Source: Doryteuthis pealeii
Taxonomy: Eukaryota; Mollusca; Cephalopoda; Myopsida; Loliginidae
Reading direction: 5' to 3'
Assembly (NCBI GenBank): GCA_023376005.1
Contig: CM042145.1
Span: 101,075,540-101,139,539, forward strand
Length of the DNA stretch: 64,000 nt
The notes below the pieces were generated by a model. The model was not told the origin of the DNA. It searched no databases and saw nothing but the letters and a program-made list of their open reading frames with translations. Shown one piece after another: positions 1 through 10,830 of the stretch. The position numbers and the translations under genes were made by a program. The stretch's first letter is position 1. Every line of letters begins with the position of its first letter.

Positions 1-401
1 TAACTAACCAAGATGGTGATCCTGTGTAGGTTAACTATGTTTTGAAAAGATCATCTGGAAGGAGCTCATCATGAGAGAGCAGGCTCACCAAATATCAGGG
101 ACTGGTGAATCTGTAGAATCCAGGGCTAGAAGGTCTTAAGGCCAATAGAATTGGACTCGCAGGGCCTTGAGTAGACTTGGTATAATGGGAGCTGCTGGAG
201 TGGGGACATAAGAACCATTAGAGTTCATGGAAAAAGGCCACCAACTGATTTTTGACTAAGAGAAAGCAAGGCCATGTATTATCACTGCTGAGAAGTGATA
301 AACCTATGATAAACCCAGGAATTTCACTGACAATGCACATCTGTAAAGATTTGTCTTTAACAACAACAACAACAACTTTGTTACATTTATCATTCAGTAG
401 G

Positions 402-983
402 TTTGGTTTGTTTTGTTTTACGGCATATCAACCTCGGTGGGTCATTTAATGCCGACAAAGTTGTGAAATAAATTCATTCTTAATGCATAATACAATTTTG
501 TTTATAAACTCATGTTTTTCTATTCAACCCATAGATGGGACCCTAACAGGTACTACCACTCCGGGTCAGAGTGGACCTGGGAGCAATGGTGATGAAGGGG
601 TGCTCCATATTCCCCAAACCTCCAGAACTGGAACCTCACCATCAGATAGAGTTTAACGTCATTCCCAAGACATGAAGACCCTCAGCCACCGCCTTCTAGC
701 ACCCATATGATAAGGATTGGGGGTTGCCATAAGGGCAATAGGGTTGGGGTAATCATATAGGTGCTAGGGCTTGACGTGGCCAGCCGATTGATCGGAGGGG
801 GCCTCTGATCGCCCGTCTAGCCCAAGAAAAGCCTAAAGTGGAATATTGCAAGTCATGGACTGCTCGGCCACCTGGGTTCTATCCTTAAGCATCACGGGTT
901 GCCACCCACGGCCAACAGGTGGCCCCATTGGGGGAATCTTACCCCTCTGCAGAGGTGCATTCTAACGCCCCAGTTGACAGGGC
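402..983 (-). mobile_element. R1 retroposon, full length (reference copy)
   Basis: 582 bp flanked by a perfect 12-bp duplication TCATTCAGTAGG (390-401 and 984-995). Read on the minus strand it starts GCCCTGTCAACTGGGG and ends in a stem-loop GGCATTAAATGACCC...GGTTGATATGCC followed by AAAACAAAACAAACCAAAC. The A-rich end, the duplication and the 5' truncation of other copies indicate target-primed reverse transcription. I see no coding capacity. A segment resembling tRNA A/B boxes (GTGGCTGAGGGTC ... GAGGTTCCAGTTCTGG on the sense strand) is present but weak. Confidence 0.85.
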
Positions 984-1574
984 TCATTCAGTAGGCATTC
1001 GCTTTAGACCTCAGTAGGGTCGCAGTGAGACCTCTAGTCAACAATCTTATAATGATCTGACCTCTCTATGTTTGTTACTGCAATACAACAAAACCAGCAT
1101 ATTGCAGCATAATTACTGTTATAGAAATACCATTAAAAATGCTGACTTGTGGATAAAAAGTTCTAGTCTAATCAAGCCACTGGTTTCAGAATAATTTTTT
1201 TTATTAAGTACTAGCAAGGATATGTACCCTCTGGGCATGAGTATTTAAGTTTTAATATAATGAAATATATTAAAAAAAGAAAGATTAACAAAATTAAATA
1301 AGAGCGCATATAAAAAGATTAAAATTATTTTAATTATTTTTATTATTATTCTTTTTATTCTTAATTGGTTTCTATATAAAATCATTCATTGATTTTAATA
1401 CATTGGAGAATAAAACAATAATATTAGAGATCAGATTCTTTATTCAACCCAATTTTGTTAAAAGCAGTATGCAAATTAACCACACCATATATTATGTAAA
1501 CCTTTATTTCTTAGTAATATATAAAACACATTGCAAGATTAGATACTAGTCCAAGCACACCACAGCCCAGATTG

Positions 1575-4311
1575 ATTCGTCATTAAATGACTTGAAAAGG
1601 TTGATATGCCATAAAACCAACAACCAAATTAGACTGTTCAATACTTAATTGGTGACCACTTAAGCAACAACAGGGTACTCTAAGCAACCAGTCCTTTGTT
1701 TATCAAAAATGACTGAAAAGGGTTGATATGCCATAAAACCAAACAACCATTAGACTGTTCAATACTTAATTGGGTGACCACTTAAGCAACAACAGGGTAC
1801 TCTAAGCAACCAATCCTTTGTTTATCAAAAATGACTTGAAAAGGGTTGATATGCCATAAAACCAAACAACCAAATTAGACTGTTCAATACTTAATTGGGT
1901 GACCACTTAAGCAACAACAGGGTACTCTAAGCAACCAGTCCTTTGTTTATCAAAAATGACTTGAAAAGGGTTGATATGCCATAAAACCAAACAACCAAAT
2001 TAGACTGTTCAATACTTAATTGGGTGACCACTTAAGCAACAACAGGGTACTCTAAGCAACCAGTCCTTTGTTTATCAAAATGACTTGAAAAGGGTTGATA
2101 TGCCATAAAACAAACAACCAAATTAGACTGTTCAATACTTAATTGGGTGACCACTTAAGCAACAACAGGTACTCTAAGCAACCAGTCCTTTGTTTATCAA
2201 AAATGACTTGAAAAGGGTTGATATGCCATAAAACCAAACAACCAAATTAGACTGTTCAATACTTAATTGGGTGACCACTTAATCAACAAGGTACTCTAAG
2301 CAACCAGAGTCCTTTGTTTATCAAAAATTACTTGAAAAGGGTTGATATGCCATAAAACCAAACAACCAAATTAGACTGTTCAATACTTAATTGGGTGACC
2401 ACTTAAGCAACAACAGGGTACTCTAAGCAACCAGAGTCCTTTGTTTATCAAAAATTACTTGAAAAGGGTTGATATGCCATAAAACCAAACAACCAAATTA
2501 GACTGTTCAATACTTAATTGGGTGACCACTTAAGCAACAACAGGGTACTCTAAGCAACCAGTCCTTTGTTTATCAAAAATGACTTGAAAAGGGTTGATAT
2601 GCCATAAAACCAAACAACCCAAATTAGACTGTTCAATACTTAATTGGGTGACCACTTAAGCAACAACAGGGTACTCTAAGCAACCAGTCCTTTGTTTATC
2701 AAAAATGACTTGAAAAGGTTGATATGCCATAAAAACCAAACAACCAAATTAGACTGTTCAATACTTAATTGGGTGACCACTTAAGCAACAACAGGGTACT
2801 CTAAGCAACCAGTCCTTTGTTTATCAAAAATGACTTGAAAGGGTTGATATGCCATAAAACCAAACAACCAAATTAGACTGTTCAATACTTATTGGTGACC
2901 ACTTGCAACAACAGGGTACTCTAAGCAACCAGTCCTTTGTTATCAAAAATGACTTGAAAAGGGTTGATATGCATAAAACCAACAACCAAATTAGACTGTT
3001 CAATATTAATTGGGTGACCACTTAAGCAACAACAGGGTACTCTAAGCAACCAGTCCTTGTTTATCAAAAATGACTTGAAAAGGGTTGATATGCCATAAAA
3101 CCAAACAACCAATTAGCTGTTCAATACTTAATTGGTGACTACTCTAAGCAACCAGTCCTTTGTTTATCAAAAAGACTTGAAAAGGGTTGATATGCCATAA
3201 AACCAAACAACCAAATTAGACTGTTCAAGGGTGACCACTTACAACAGGGTACTCTAAGCAACCAGTCCTTTGTTTATCAAAAATGACTTGAAAGGGTTGA
3301 TATGCCATAAAACCAAACAACCAATTAGACTGTTCAATACTTAATTGGTGACACTTAAGCAACAACAGGGTACTCTAAGCAACAGTCCTTTGTTTTATCA
3401 AAAATGACTTGAAAAGGGTTGATATGCCATAAAACCAAACAACCAAATTAGACTGTTCAATACTTAATTGGGTGACCACTTAAGCAACAACAGGGTACTC
3501 TAAGTCCTTTGTTTATCAAAAATGACTTGAAAAGGGTTGATATGCCATAAAACCAAACAACCAAATTAGACTGTTCAATACTTAATTGGGTGACACTTAA
3601 GCAACAACAGGGTACTCTAAGCAGCCCTTTGTTTTTCAAAATGACTTGAAAAGGGTTGATATGCCATAAAACCAACAACCAAATTAGACTGTTCAATACT
3701 TAATTGGGTGACCACTTAAGCAACAACAGGGTACTCTAAGCAACCAGTCCTTTGTTTATCAAAAAATGACTTGAAAAGGGTTGATATGCATAAAACCAAC
3801 AACCAAATTAGACTGTTCAATACTTAATTGGTGACCACTTAAGCAACAACAGGGTACTCTAAGCAACCAGTCCTTTGTTTATCAAAAATGACTTGAAAAG
3901 GGTTGATATGCCATAAAACAAACAACCAAATTAGACTGTTCAATACTTAATTGGGTGACCACTTAAGCAACAACAGGGTACTCTAAGCAACCAGTCCTTT
4001 GTTTATCAAAAATGACTTGAAAAGGGTTGATATGCCATAAAACCAAACAACCAAATTAGACTGTTCAATACTTAATTGGGTGACCACTTAAGCAACAACA
4101 GGGTACTCTAAGCAACCAGTCCTTTGTTTATCAAAATGACTTGAAAAGGTTGATATGCCATAAAACCAAACAACCAAATTAGACTGTTCAATACTTAATT
4201 GGTGACCACTTAAGCAACAGGGTACTCTAAGCAACCAGAGTCCTTTGTTTATCAAAAATTACTTGATTCGGCATTAAATGACTTGAAAAGGTTGATATGC
4301 CATAAAACAAA
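1575..4311 (+). repeat. Satellite array, about 22 units of about 124 bp, derived from a 5S-rRNA-type SINE
   Basis: The motif ttgatatgcc recurs at about 1601, 1723, 1846, 1971, 2095, 2218, 2341, 2467 and onwards to 4290, a period of 122-126 bp, with shorter units near 3120-3660. Each unit reads: 5S-like 3' half (TACTTAATTGGGTGACCAC, then GGTACTCTAAGCAACC), a short linker (TTTGTTTATCAAAAATGACT), the R1-type terminal stem-loop (GGGTTGATATGCC) and a CCAAACAACC tail. Both ends of the array carry the longer junction GATTCG-cattaaatgacttgaaaagg, as expected if amplification began inside one inserted element. ORFs across the array are by-products of the repeat and not genes. Confidence 0.95.
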
Positions 4312-4862
4312 ACAACCAAATTGACTATAATAATAATAATAATAACAATAACAACCAAGATGAAGACAGATGAAGCACATCAGTGAATAATGATAATAAT
4401 TCCTAAGAGATACAGATAGTGTGCAATGAGTTATGCTTATTATTATGTAGGAAGTCAAAGTGTTGAAGCTAAAACCTTTTTTTCTCTTTCAGACATTCTC
4501 TTTGTTTTGTATCTTTTCAAATAATCCATAACCATAAATTAGTGTTTGTTTTAGAGAGAGAGAGAGAGAGAGAGGGAATAATAATACATCTTTGGCAAAT
4601 GACCAAAATCAATAGCACAAACAGTAGGAACACCAATATTATATATAGTTACACATACTCGTTTACTCATATACAGACAAGTTCAGACCTAAAAATATCA
4701 ATCTCAAGTTATTTCTGAATTGCAAACCAAAGGAAGAAAGTTTTTTTTCTCATCGTACCATCTGAGCTATATATCACAGTTTGAATGTGAGAAGTGTCAT
4801 ATGTATGATACACAGTTGCCTTTGTTTTAAAAAAGGTCAGTGGATGTGCCTATCAATTACTT

Positions 4863-4896
<34 letters not shown>

Positions 4897-5039
4897 GGGG
4901 GGGGGTCTTTTTTTTTCTTTTTTTTTTAATACCTTTCATAAATCAAAAAAGAAAACAATCCAAGTGAATAACAAAGAAAAATATTGCTTTTTGGAAATCG
5001 TCTTTCCATTTTATCAGCTATTTTCCTTGTTATCTAATT

Positions 5040-5500
5040 TTTATAATGGAGATTTGGTGTCTGTCTGTAACTGAAACTATGACACTGCTTATGTCACAAT
5101 ACCCCCAGGAATTGCGTAAGTTTATCAACACATATTTAATTCATAGTCAAAATCATCAATACATAGAATAAATCTTATTTAGTAATGATGTCTATGAGAA
5201 TCTGAGTAAGATTTGCCTCAAAACAGCCCATGTTATTAGTGCGTTTAAAATCCTGCAATGAGTCTTATATATCACTAAGAAAAAGGTTTACATAATATAT
5301 GGTGTGTTTAATTTGCATATGGGTTTTAACAAAACTGGGTTTAATAAATAATTACTTGGTGTTATTGATCTGTAATATTATTGTTTTATTCTCCAACGTA
5401 TTAAAATCAATCTGATTAACAATTTTATATAGAAACCAATTAAAATATAATTAAAATAAGTGTCATGTTTTTATATGCGTTCTTATTTAATTAGTCCGTA
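5040..5500 (+). mobile_element. Helitron fragment, second subfamily
   Basis: Plus-sense from ATAATGGAGATTTGGTG to CGTTCTTATTTAATTAG. The 3' terminus is lost. A related minus-sense fragment at 1211-1540 keeps the CTAG end (1211-1214) and a decayed hairpin. Confidence 0.75.
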
Positions 5501-5584
5501 AGTGAATGTAATAGCATGACTGAAGTTCAAACTCACTTAGTATGATGTGACAGTGCAGCACATTAGCCACTATGCCATAGAATA

Positions 5585-5630
5585 CCCCCCCCATATATGG
5601 TTAGGGGAAGTGATCACAATCATGTGACTG

Positions 5631-5663
<33 letters not shown>

Positions 5664-6329
5664 CAACACAATTTGGAGCAAGTTTAGATCAGCTGATATA
5701 AAGCATATATAAGTGAAGAAAAAGTCAGTAAAAACGGTACAACTCCATTAATAACAGGTGATTATCTGATTGAATTGTAAGAACTGTGACACAGGAAGAG
5801 CCTCATTGGCCCAGTTCCAGAGACTGGACCAGCTAAAAAGTAACGTTACATGGTCTGACCAAGGTTGCTAAATTGAACTACCAATAATGCTTTGACCTAG
5901 TTTTGAAAACTCGGCAGTATTAAATTTTGAGTTTTTTTTCTACTTGCATCTTTTGCGGTTATTTAAAAAATAGTATGCATGGCTAATTGTAATACTATGC
6001 ATTAGGCATGCATATGTGGCTGCACAGTAGGTGGATATATATATATAATTCTAGGTAGATGATTAATAGGTAGTAAGTCAAACCACATATATGTGTATGT
6101 ATGTTGTAGACCGAATAAGTAGTAGTAAAACCCATATATAAGATAAAGTGTGTTCAGGTGGATCATGTGTGTGTATGTATATATAGATATAGATATATAT
6201 GTGCGTGTGTATATATACATGTGTGTGTGTCTACATATATAGTATGTGTAAAGTAGGGTCAATGATAAGTTAGAGAAACCATTAAAACTCAAGGAAGATT
6301 AAAAGGATGATAATCTCTTCTTAGGAGAC
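5585..6329. other. Low-information stretch with poly-A and GT/AT-rich tracts
   Basis: A 30-base A run (5631-5660), then AT-rich unique sequence, then a degenerate (GT)n/(ATAG)n microsatellite (6040-6240). The 96-codon Tyr/Thr/Ile-rich minus ORF reads through the microsatellite. No gene evidence. Confidence 0.6.
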
Positions 6330-7082
6330 GAGAAGTCTGGGTTGTGAACAACTTTAATAGTTGACCAGTTGGTCAGATAGGTCATAAAAATCTTTTAGAC
6401 AAAGAACCCTTTCAAATCCCGCGGGGTTGATAAGATCTAGGAGGATGAGATTTCATACGAGAGTGAGATGAGATTTGGGGATTCTGGGAAATTTAGAAAA
6501 GTTTAGACAGTTAGTCTTGGGACAGCGGAGAGAACAGTTAGCTTCTGGACAGCGGAGAGGACAGTTGGTCCCTGGGACAGCGAAGGGCAGATGGGCCCTG
6601 AACACTGAACAGATAAGATGTGAGATGCCCATTAGACGCTAGCCTTAGCAGAGCTCTCCAAAAGGAACGGGGGGAACCCCCCCCCATCTCGCCAGCCAGT
6701 AGAGATAGCAGCAGACAATTATACACCTCATCTTTGCCTTTTCTGATGTTCACCTGACTGACATTGTCTTGTCTTCATTTCTCTTGTTGTTTTGTTTCCC
6801 TTATGACACATGGGTGCGTTTCAGACACAGCATTGGGGTTTTGTCCGACGATCAATACGGCCAGTGACAGAATTGACAGAGACGATCCGGACAGACTGCT
6901 ATTGACCATCAATATTCTCTTCGGACGTCCTGTATGTAACGATCCTGAGTATCGATCTGGGAGACTGCTATTGATAGTGATCAATATTCTCCCAGACGAT
7001 TTGGACGAGGACAACGGTGAAATGATGACGACGCGAACCCATGTCTCATATAATAAGAAAATCTGATTTTGTATACATTTAT
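6330..7082. other. Unassigned, relatively GC-rich segment
   Basis: Ends at a SINE-A. It contains GACAGCGGAGAG three times (6521-6590), a GGGGGGAACCCCCCCCC palindrome at about 6669, and AGACTGCTATTGA...TCAATATTCTC twice (6893, 6964). ORFs of about 100 codons overlap on both strands (6764-7066 plus, 6775-7095 minus) with no recognisable domain. Possibly an LTR or retroelement fragment. Confidence 0.35.
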
Positions 7083-7334
7083 AAAGTAAAGTCAACGGGG
7101 CGGCCTAATGTCGGTATCAGCCAGTCAGCGAGGGAGTCTATCCCCTTTTCAATAGTGCTAGATCAAGAAGATTGTTTTAGCATCTGAGGTTGAGCGCCAC
7201 ACCTACCATCAGCACCTTACTTTACCGCACATATCCATGTGCTACTCATACGCTGAGTTGGCGAGGACCGGTATCGAACTAGGAAACTTGTGGTTTCTAG
7301 CCGAATGCTCTACCGACTGAGCTAACCCGGCCCC
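7083..7334 (-). mobile_element. SINE-A, full length
   Basis: Minus-sense tRNA-derived SINE: head GGGCCGGGTTAGCTCAGTCGG (A box), CTAGTTCGATACCGG-like B box, then a central GAGTAGCAC...GTAAAGTAAGG...GCGCTCAACC body, the CAATCTTCTTGATCTAGC motif, GGGGATAGACTCCCTCGCTG, and a GACTTTACTTTA tail. The head folds like a tRNA but lacks a plausible anticodon arm, so it is not a tRNA gene. Confidence 0.9.
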
Positions 7335-7924
7335 TTTAATTTTCTTTTTGATTGATTTTGATGGTATGTCAAACCATCTAGGGTTATTTTATAATTAGAG
7401 GTTAGGGAATTGCATTCACTCATAGTAAGCAAGTGCGAATTCCATATATAATTTGTATGAGTCTTTAATCATTGAATTATTTTTTATAGCGATTTGGAAA
7501 AAAAATTATTTTGCTTTGGACAGCAAAAGTATGTTTTAACGAAAAATCAAATCTTATTCATATCGCAATCTTTTTATTCCTGTCTTTAAAATATTAATTT
7601 AGTTAGAAATGAAATGATCTATCTTACAAATACTTATTTGGTAAGAAAGAGCGAAATAAATAACAATAAATAAGCGAAAACATTTAACTCAACTTTGATT
7701 TTAATTTTTTCGTATATATACATAATACAAAAGCCTTTTAGAAAAATAGGTAGTTAAATTATATTTAATTTATAGTTAAATTTACTTATTTCGTAACTAA
7801 GTAAACATATAGTTGTATTGTAAGAATTCCAGTCGCTCTATTACATTCACTTTTTAGAACAATATACTGGGGAAAGGTATGACCCCCCCCCCAAACCCCT
7901 AGCTATGGGTTTAATAGTACCAAT

Positions 7925-8003
7925 ACTGTTCTTCTACAAAGATGGCTTTAGCATTAAATAACCCATGAAGGTTGATATACCATTAAACAAAGAAACCAAA
8001 CCT
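7925..8003 (+). mobile_element. R1-type 3' end, strongly 5'-truncated
   Basis: About 75 bp: TTTAGCATTAAATAACCCATGAAGGTTGATATACC plus tail ATTAAACAAAGAAACCAAACC. Similar orphan termini occur at 7345-7400 and 22045-22085 ((GATT)-type tail), 9390-9510 (minus sense) and 15886-15950 (plus sense, running into a (GAAAAA)n tail). Confidence 0.7.
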
Positions 8004-8334
8004 AAAGTACTTTATGATACAATGGAAATATGTTAAACTTAATATATTATAAATTTTTATATGAAACAAATTTTACTGGCTAAGCAATGAATACTTTCTT
8101 TCTTTTTTTAAGCAATAAATATCACGGTACAGTGGTTCGTTGGTTTTTACGGCATGTCAATCCATTGGGTCATTTTATGACGAAGACGTTTCTGTTTTAT
8201 TCACCACAAAAAAGAAAAATAACTTGGAAAAGGTGACAAAAAGACTACAAATAAGAAGCCTGTCTGATCTTCAAAGTACATATGGCCTAACGGTTAAAGC
8301 ATTGTACCTGGATTGCCAGATTGGGTTACCTTTG

Positions 8335-8360
<26 letters not shown>

Positions 8361-8366
<6 letters not shown>

Positions 8367-8524
8367 TTTTTCACTAGCGCTAGACAAGAGGGATTGGTTT
8401 TATTTTGCTGAGATGGAGTGCCACACCTACCATGAGCTCCCCACTATACCACACAAATCAAATTACCCAAGCTATGCTACTCATATGCGAGCATCTGGAA
8501 CCTTGTCATTCCTAGGTGGTTGCT
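8361..8524 (-). mobile_element. SINE-A body fragment
   Basis: Preceded by a 20-base A run (8336-8360). Matches the SINE-A body from the CACTAGCGCTAGAC motif to GCTACTCATATGCGAGC, with the tRNA head mostly lost. The overlapping plus-strand ORF of 128 codons crosses poly-Lys and SINE sequence and is not a gene. Confidence 0.75.
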
Positions 8525-8551
8525 AATAGTCATAATATTAGTAAAATCATA

Positions 8552-9058
8552 GGGCAGGGTTAGCTCAGTCGGTAGAGCATTCGGCTAGAAACCACAAGTT
8601 TCCTAGGTCGATACCGGCCCTCGTCAACTCAGCATATGAGTAGCACAGGGATCTCTGCAGTAAAGTAAGGAGCTGATGGTAAGTGTGGTGCTCCACCTCA
8701 GATGCAAAAACAATCTCCTTGGTCTAGCGCTAGTGAAAAGGGGGATAGACTCCCTCGCTGATTGGCTGATGTTAAGTTTTTAAATGCCATCCTTGGCCAG
8801 TTGAAAAGGGCTTAAAGTAAGTAAGTCCTGAGTTATGGAATCCCTTGTCCGTCGTCCACGAAAGTCAAAGTAAGTATGGCCAGTATGCTCAGTTTAAGTA
8901 TTGTTTCAGCAGCAGAGTACTGCCAGTGATTGTCCAAGAGGTTGATCACATAGTTCTTGGTGAGTCTATAAATATGAGTGGGCTTTTAACACATGCCTTA
9001 TATCACAAAAATCTCAACAGCTGATACAGACTTTAGGCCAACCCGACGACTTTACTTT
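8552..9058 (+). mobile_element. SINE-A split by another element (insert about 8771-9019)
   Basis: SINE-A runs 8552-8776 and resumes at about 9020 with GCTGATACAGACTTTAGGCC and the tail. The intervening sequence (CCATCCTTGGCCAGTTG ... CTTATATCACAAAAATCTCAACA) is bounded by GCTGAT on both sides. The same insert sits at another place in the SINE-A at 63424-63958. Confidence 0.85.
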
Positions 9059-9062
9059 TTTT

Positions 9063-9325
9063 ACTCTATGTATAAAAATGTATTATGAAAAGCATATCAT
9101 TTGGTAAAACACATTGGATTATTTTCATTTGTTGTTTTTTGACCTTAAGCATTTAAATCTTTATCATATGAAAGCATACTCTATGTATAAAAATGTATTA
9201 TGAAAAGCATATCATTTGGTAGTACCTTATTTAAATCTTTATCATATGAAAGTATACTCTATGTATAAAAATGTATTATGAAAAGCATATCATTTGGATT
9301 ATTTTCATTTGTTGTCCTTAAGCTT
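9063..9325 (+). repeat. Three-copy direct repeat
   Basis: ACTCTATGTATAAAAATGTA and the following TTATGAAAAGCATATCATTTGG occur three times (9063, 9177, 9256). The inter-unit TTTAAATCTTTATCATATGAAAG occurs twice and ATTATTTTCATTTGTTG twice. The repeat directly follows the SINE-A tail. Confidence 0.85.
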
Positions 9326-9636
9326 GCTACTTTTACCTATTCAGATCTAGTGAACTTGAATCATACATGAAAGATGAACTCTTGGGAGTTGATTGGTTGG
9401 GTTTTATGGCATGTCAAACCTTGTTGGGTTATTTTATGCCAAAGACATTTTGTTTTATTCATTCTTGTTGGGTATTCAATTTTTGTTTTCAAACTCAATT
9501 AAAAAGAAAATTTTTTATTTTGTTGTTATTTTTGTAACGTGTATGGTTGGCACTATTATACTTGAAGAAGCGGTAGTAATCCAAAGTACAGTGTTATTAG
9601 AAGAGTGCTCAATATCTGTGATAGAGCGTTAATAGA

Positions 9637-9926
9637 TATATAAATAAAAGTTTTAGTTTATATTCATTAGCATTGGAACAATTTTTCTACCATTGGTTTC
9701 TTGCTCTGCGGCAGTCATCAGGCAACGAAAGTGTTTTTAAAAACATGTAAACAAACAAGTGACATGCGAATACAGTTAACCAAACGCACACATTTGACCA
9801 TATTTATATCATTTGCATCATTTTTAAAAACACTTTCGTTGCCTAACGACTGCCGCAGAGCAAGAAACCAATGGTAGAAAAATTGTTCCAATGCTAATAA
9901 ATGTAAACTAAAACTTTTATTTATAT
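9637..9926. mobile_element. Foldback element with arms of about 92 bp
   Basis: Arm 9637-9730 (TATAAATAAAAGTTTTAG ... CGAAAGTGTTTTTAAAAA) is repeated inverted at 9830-9926, with a spacer of about 100 bp. Arms are about 95% identical. A diverged third half-arm (TTACCATTGGTTTC) lies at 9960-9985. The minus-strand 134-codon ORF across it is an artefact. Confidence 0.85.
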
Positions 9927-10156
9927 ATATATATTCATTAGTGTACAATATATTTAAGGTGCGATTGTTACCATTGGTTTCAAAGCAGTATGTTAGCCAT
10001 TTCCCATTAAGAAATGCAGGGAATGTGAATTCATTCATATATGTGTGTACTTGTGCGAGTCGAATTTTTGTATTTCTCTGTTTAGAGGTGAAAGTAGTGC
10101 ATACGCACTCATAAATAAGCAATTTATTTTCAATTCTGCATTACTAGAAAAAACTA

Positions 10157-10212
<56 letters not shown>

Positions 10213-10550
10213 GTATATTAATAAGTGTAAGTGAAATAAGTATGGAAAATAAATTTAGGGAGTTGGAAGTCAAAGGGATTTTTAAAATCCACAAATGTCC
10301 ACCGAAATGAAATCCAGTCTTCCACAAGAAAGAAAGAAAAAATCAATCCATAAAAATAGATAAACAAACAAATAAAAAAATTAATCATAATTAAAATCAG
10401 TCGACAAAGTTCTATTTATTAATCATTAAATGCAATAAGAAAGAAGGAAAGAAAGATAAGATGGGAAGGAAAAAGATAAAGATGGGGAAAAAGAAATTAG
10501 GAAAATCCATTAAAAAATATAATTAATTAGAATGATCTATTAATCTTTAT

Positions 10551-10735
10551 TACGGTCAAGTCATGCTGAAAGCACTGGTTCCCACTAGATCACAGCAGCG
10601 GGATGAACCTGTTCAATTCTTAATTGGGTGATCAATTAAGCTAACAGCTGGTACTGTAAGCAACCTGACTGGATTCAAGATTAGAGGACTTGAAAAGGGT
10701 TGATATGTTGTAAAACAAAACAAGCAAGCAACCAG
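10551..10735 (+). mobile_element. 5S-rRNA-derived SINE, near full length
   Basis: The head (10551 to about 10670) aligns by eye with eukaryotic 5S rRNA: ACGGTCAAGTCATGCTGAAAG (compare ACGGCCATACCACGCTGAA), TAGATCACAG, CTTAATTGGGTGATC at the internal control C-box, and GGTACTGTAAGCAAC at the 3' end. It is followed by GACTTGAAAAGGGTTGATATG and an A/C-rich tail (TAAAACAAAACAAGCAAGCAACC) that matches the R1 terminus. TAATCTTT occurs directly before (10541-10548) and directly after (10736-10743), a target-site duplication. Diverged and most likely immobile. Confidence 0.85.
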
Positions 10736-10830
10736 TAATCTTTGGATAAATGTTTACCCACCCACCCCCAACTCCTGCTAATATTCCATTTTTTGGATAA
10801 GCTGAACTTGTTAGTATTTTATAACTATTT

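Noticed and set aside
1575..4311. CRISPR-like array
   Set aside because: Units are ~124-bp head-to-tail copies without unique spacers, in a eukaryotic intron.
10551..10670. Functional 5S rRNA gene
   Set aside because: Too diverged from 5S, with no terminator and continuous with a SINE tail between target duplications.
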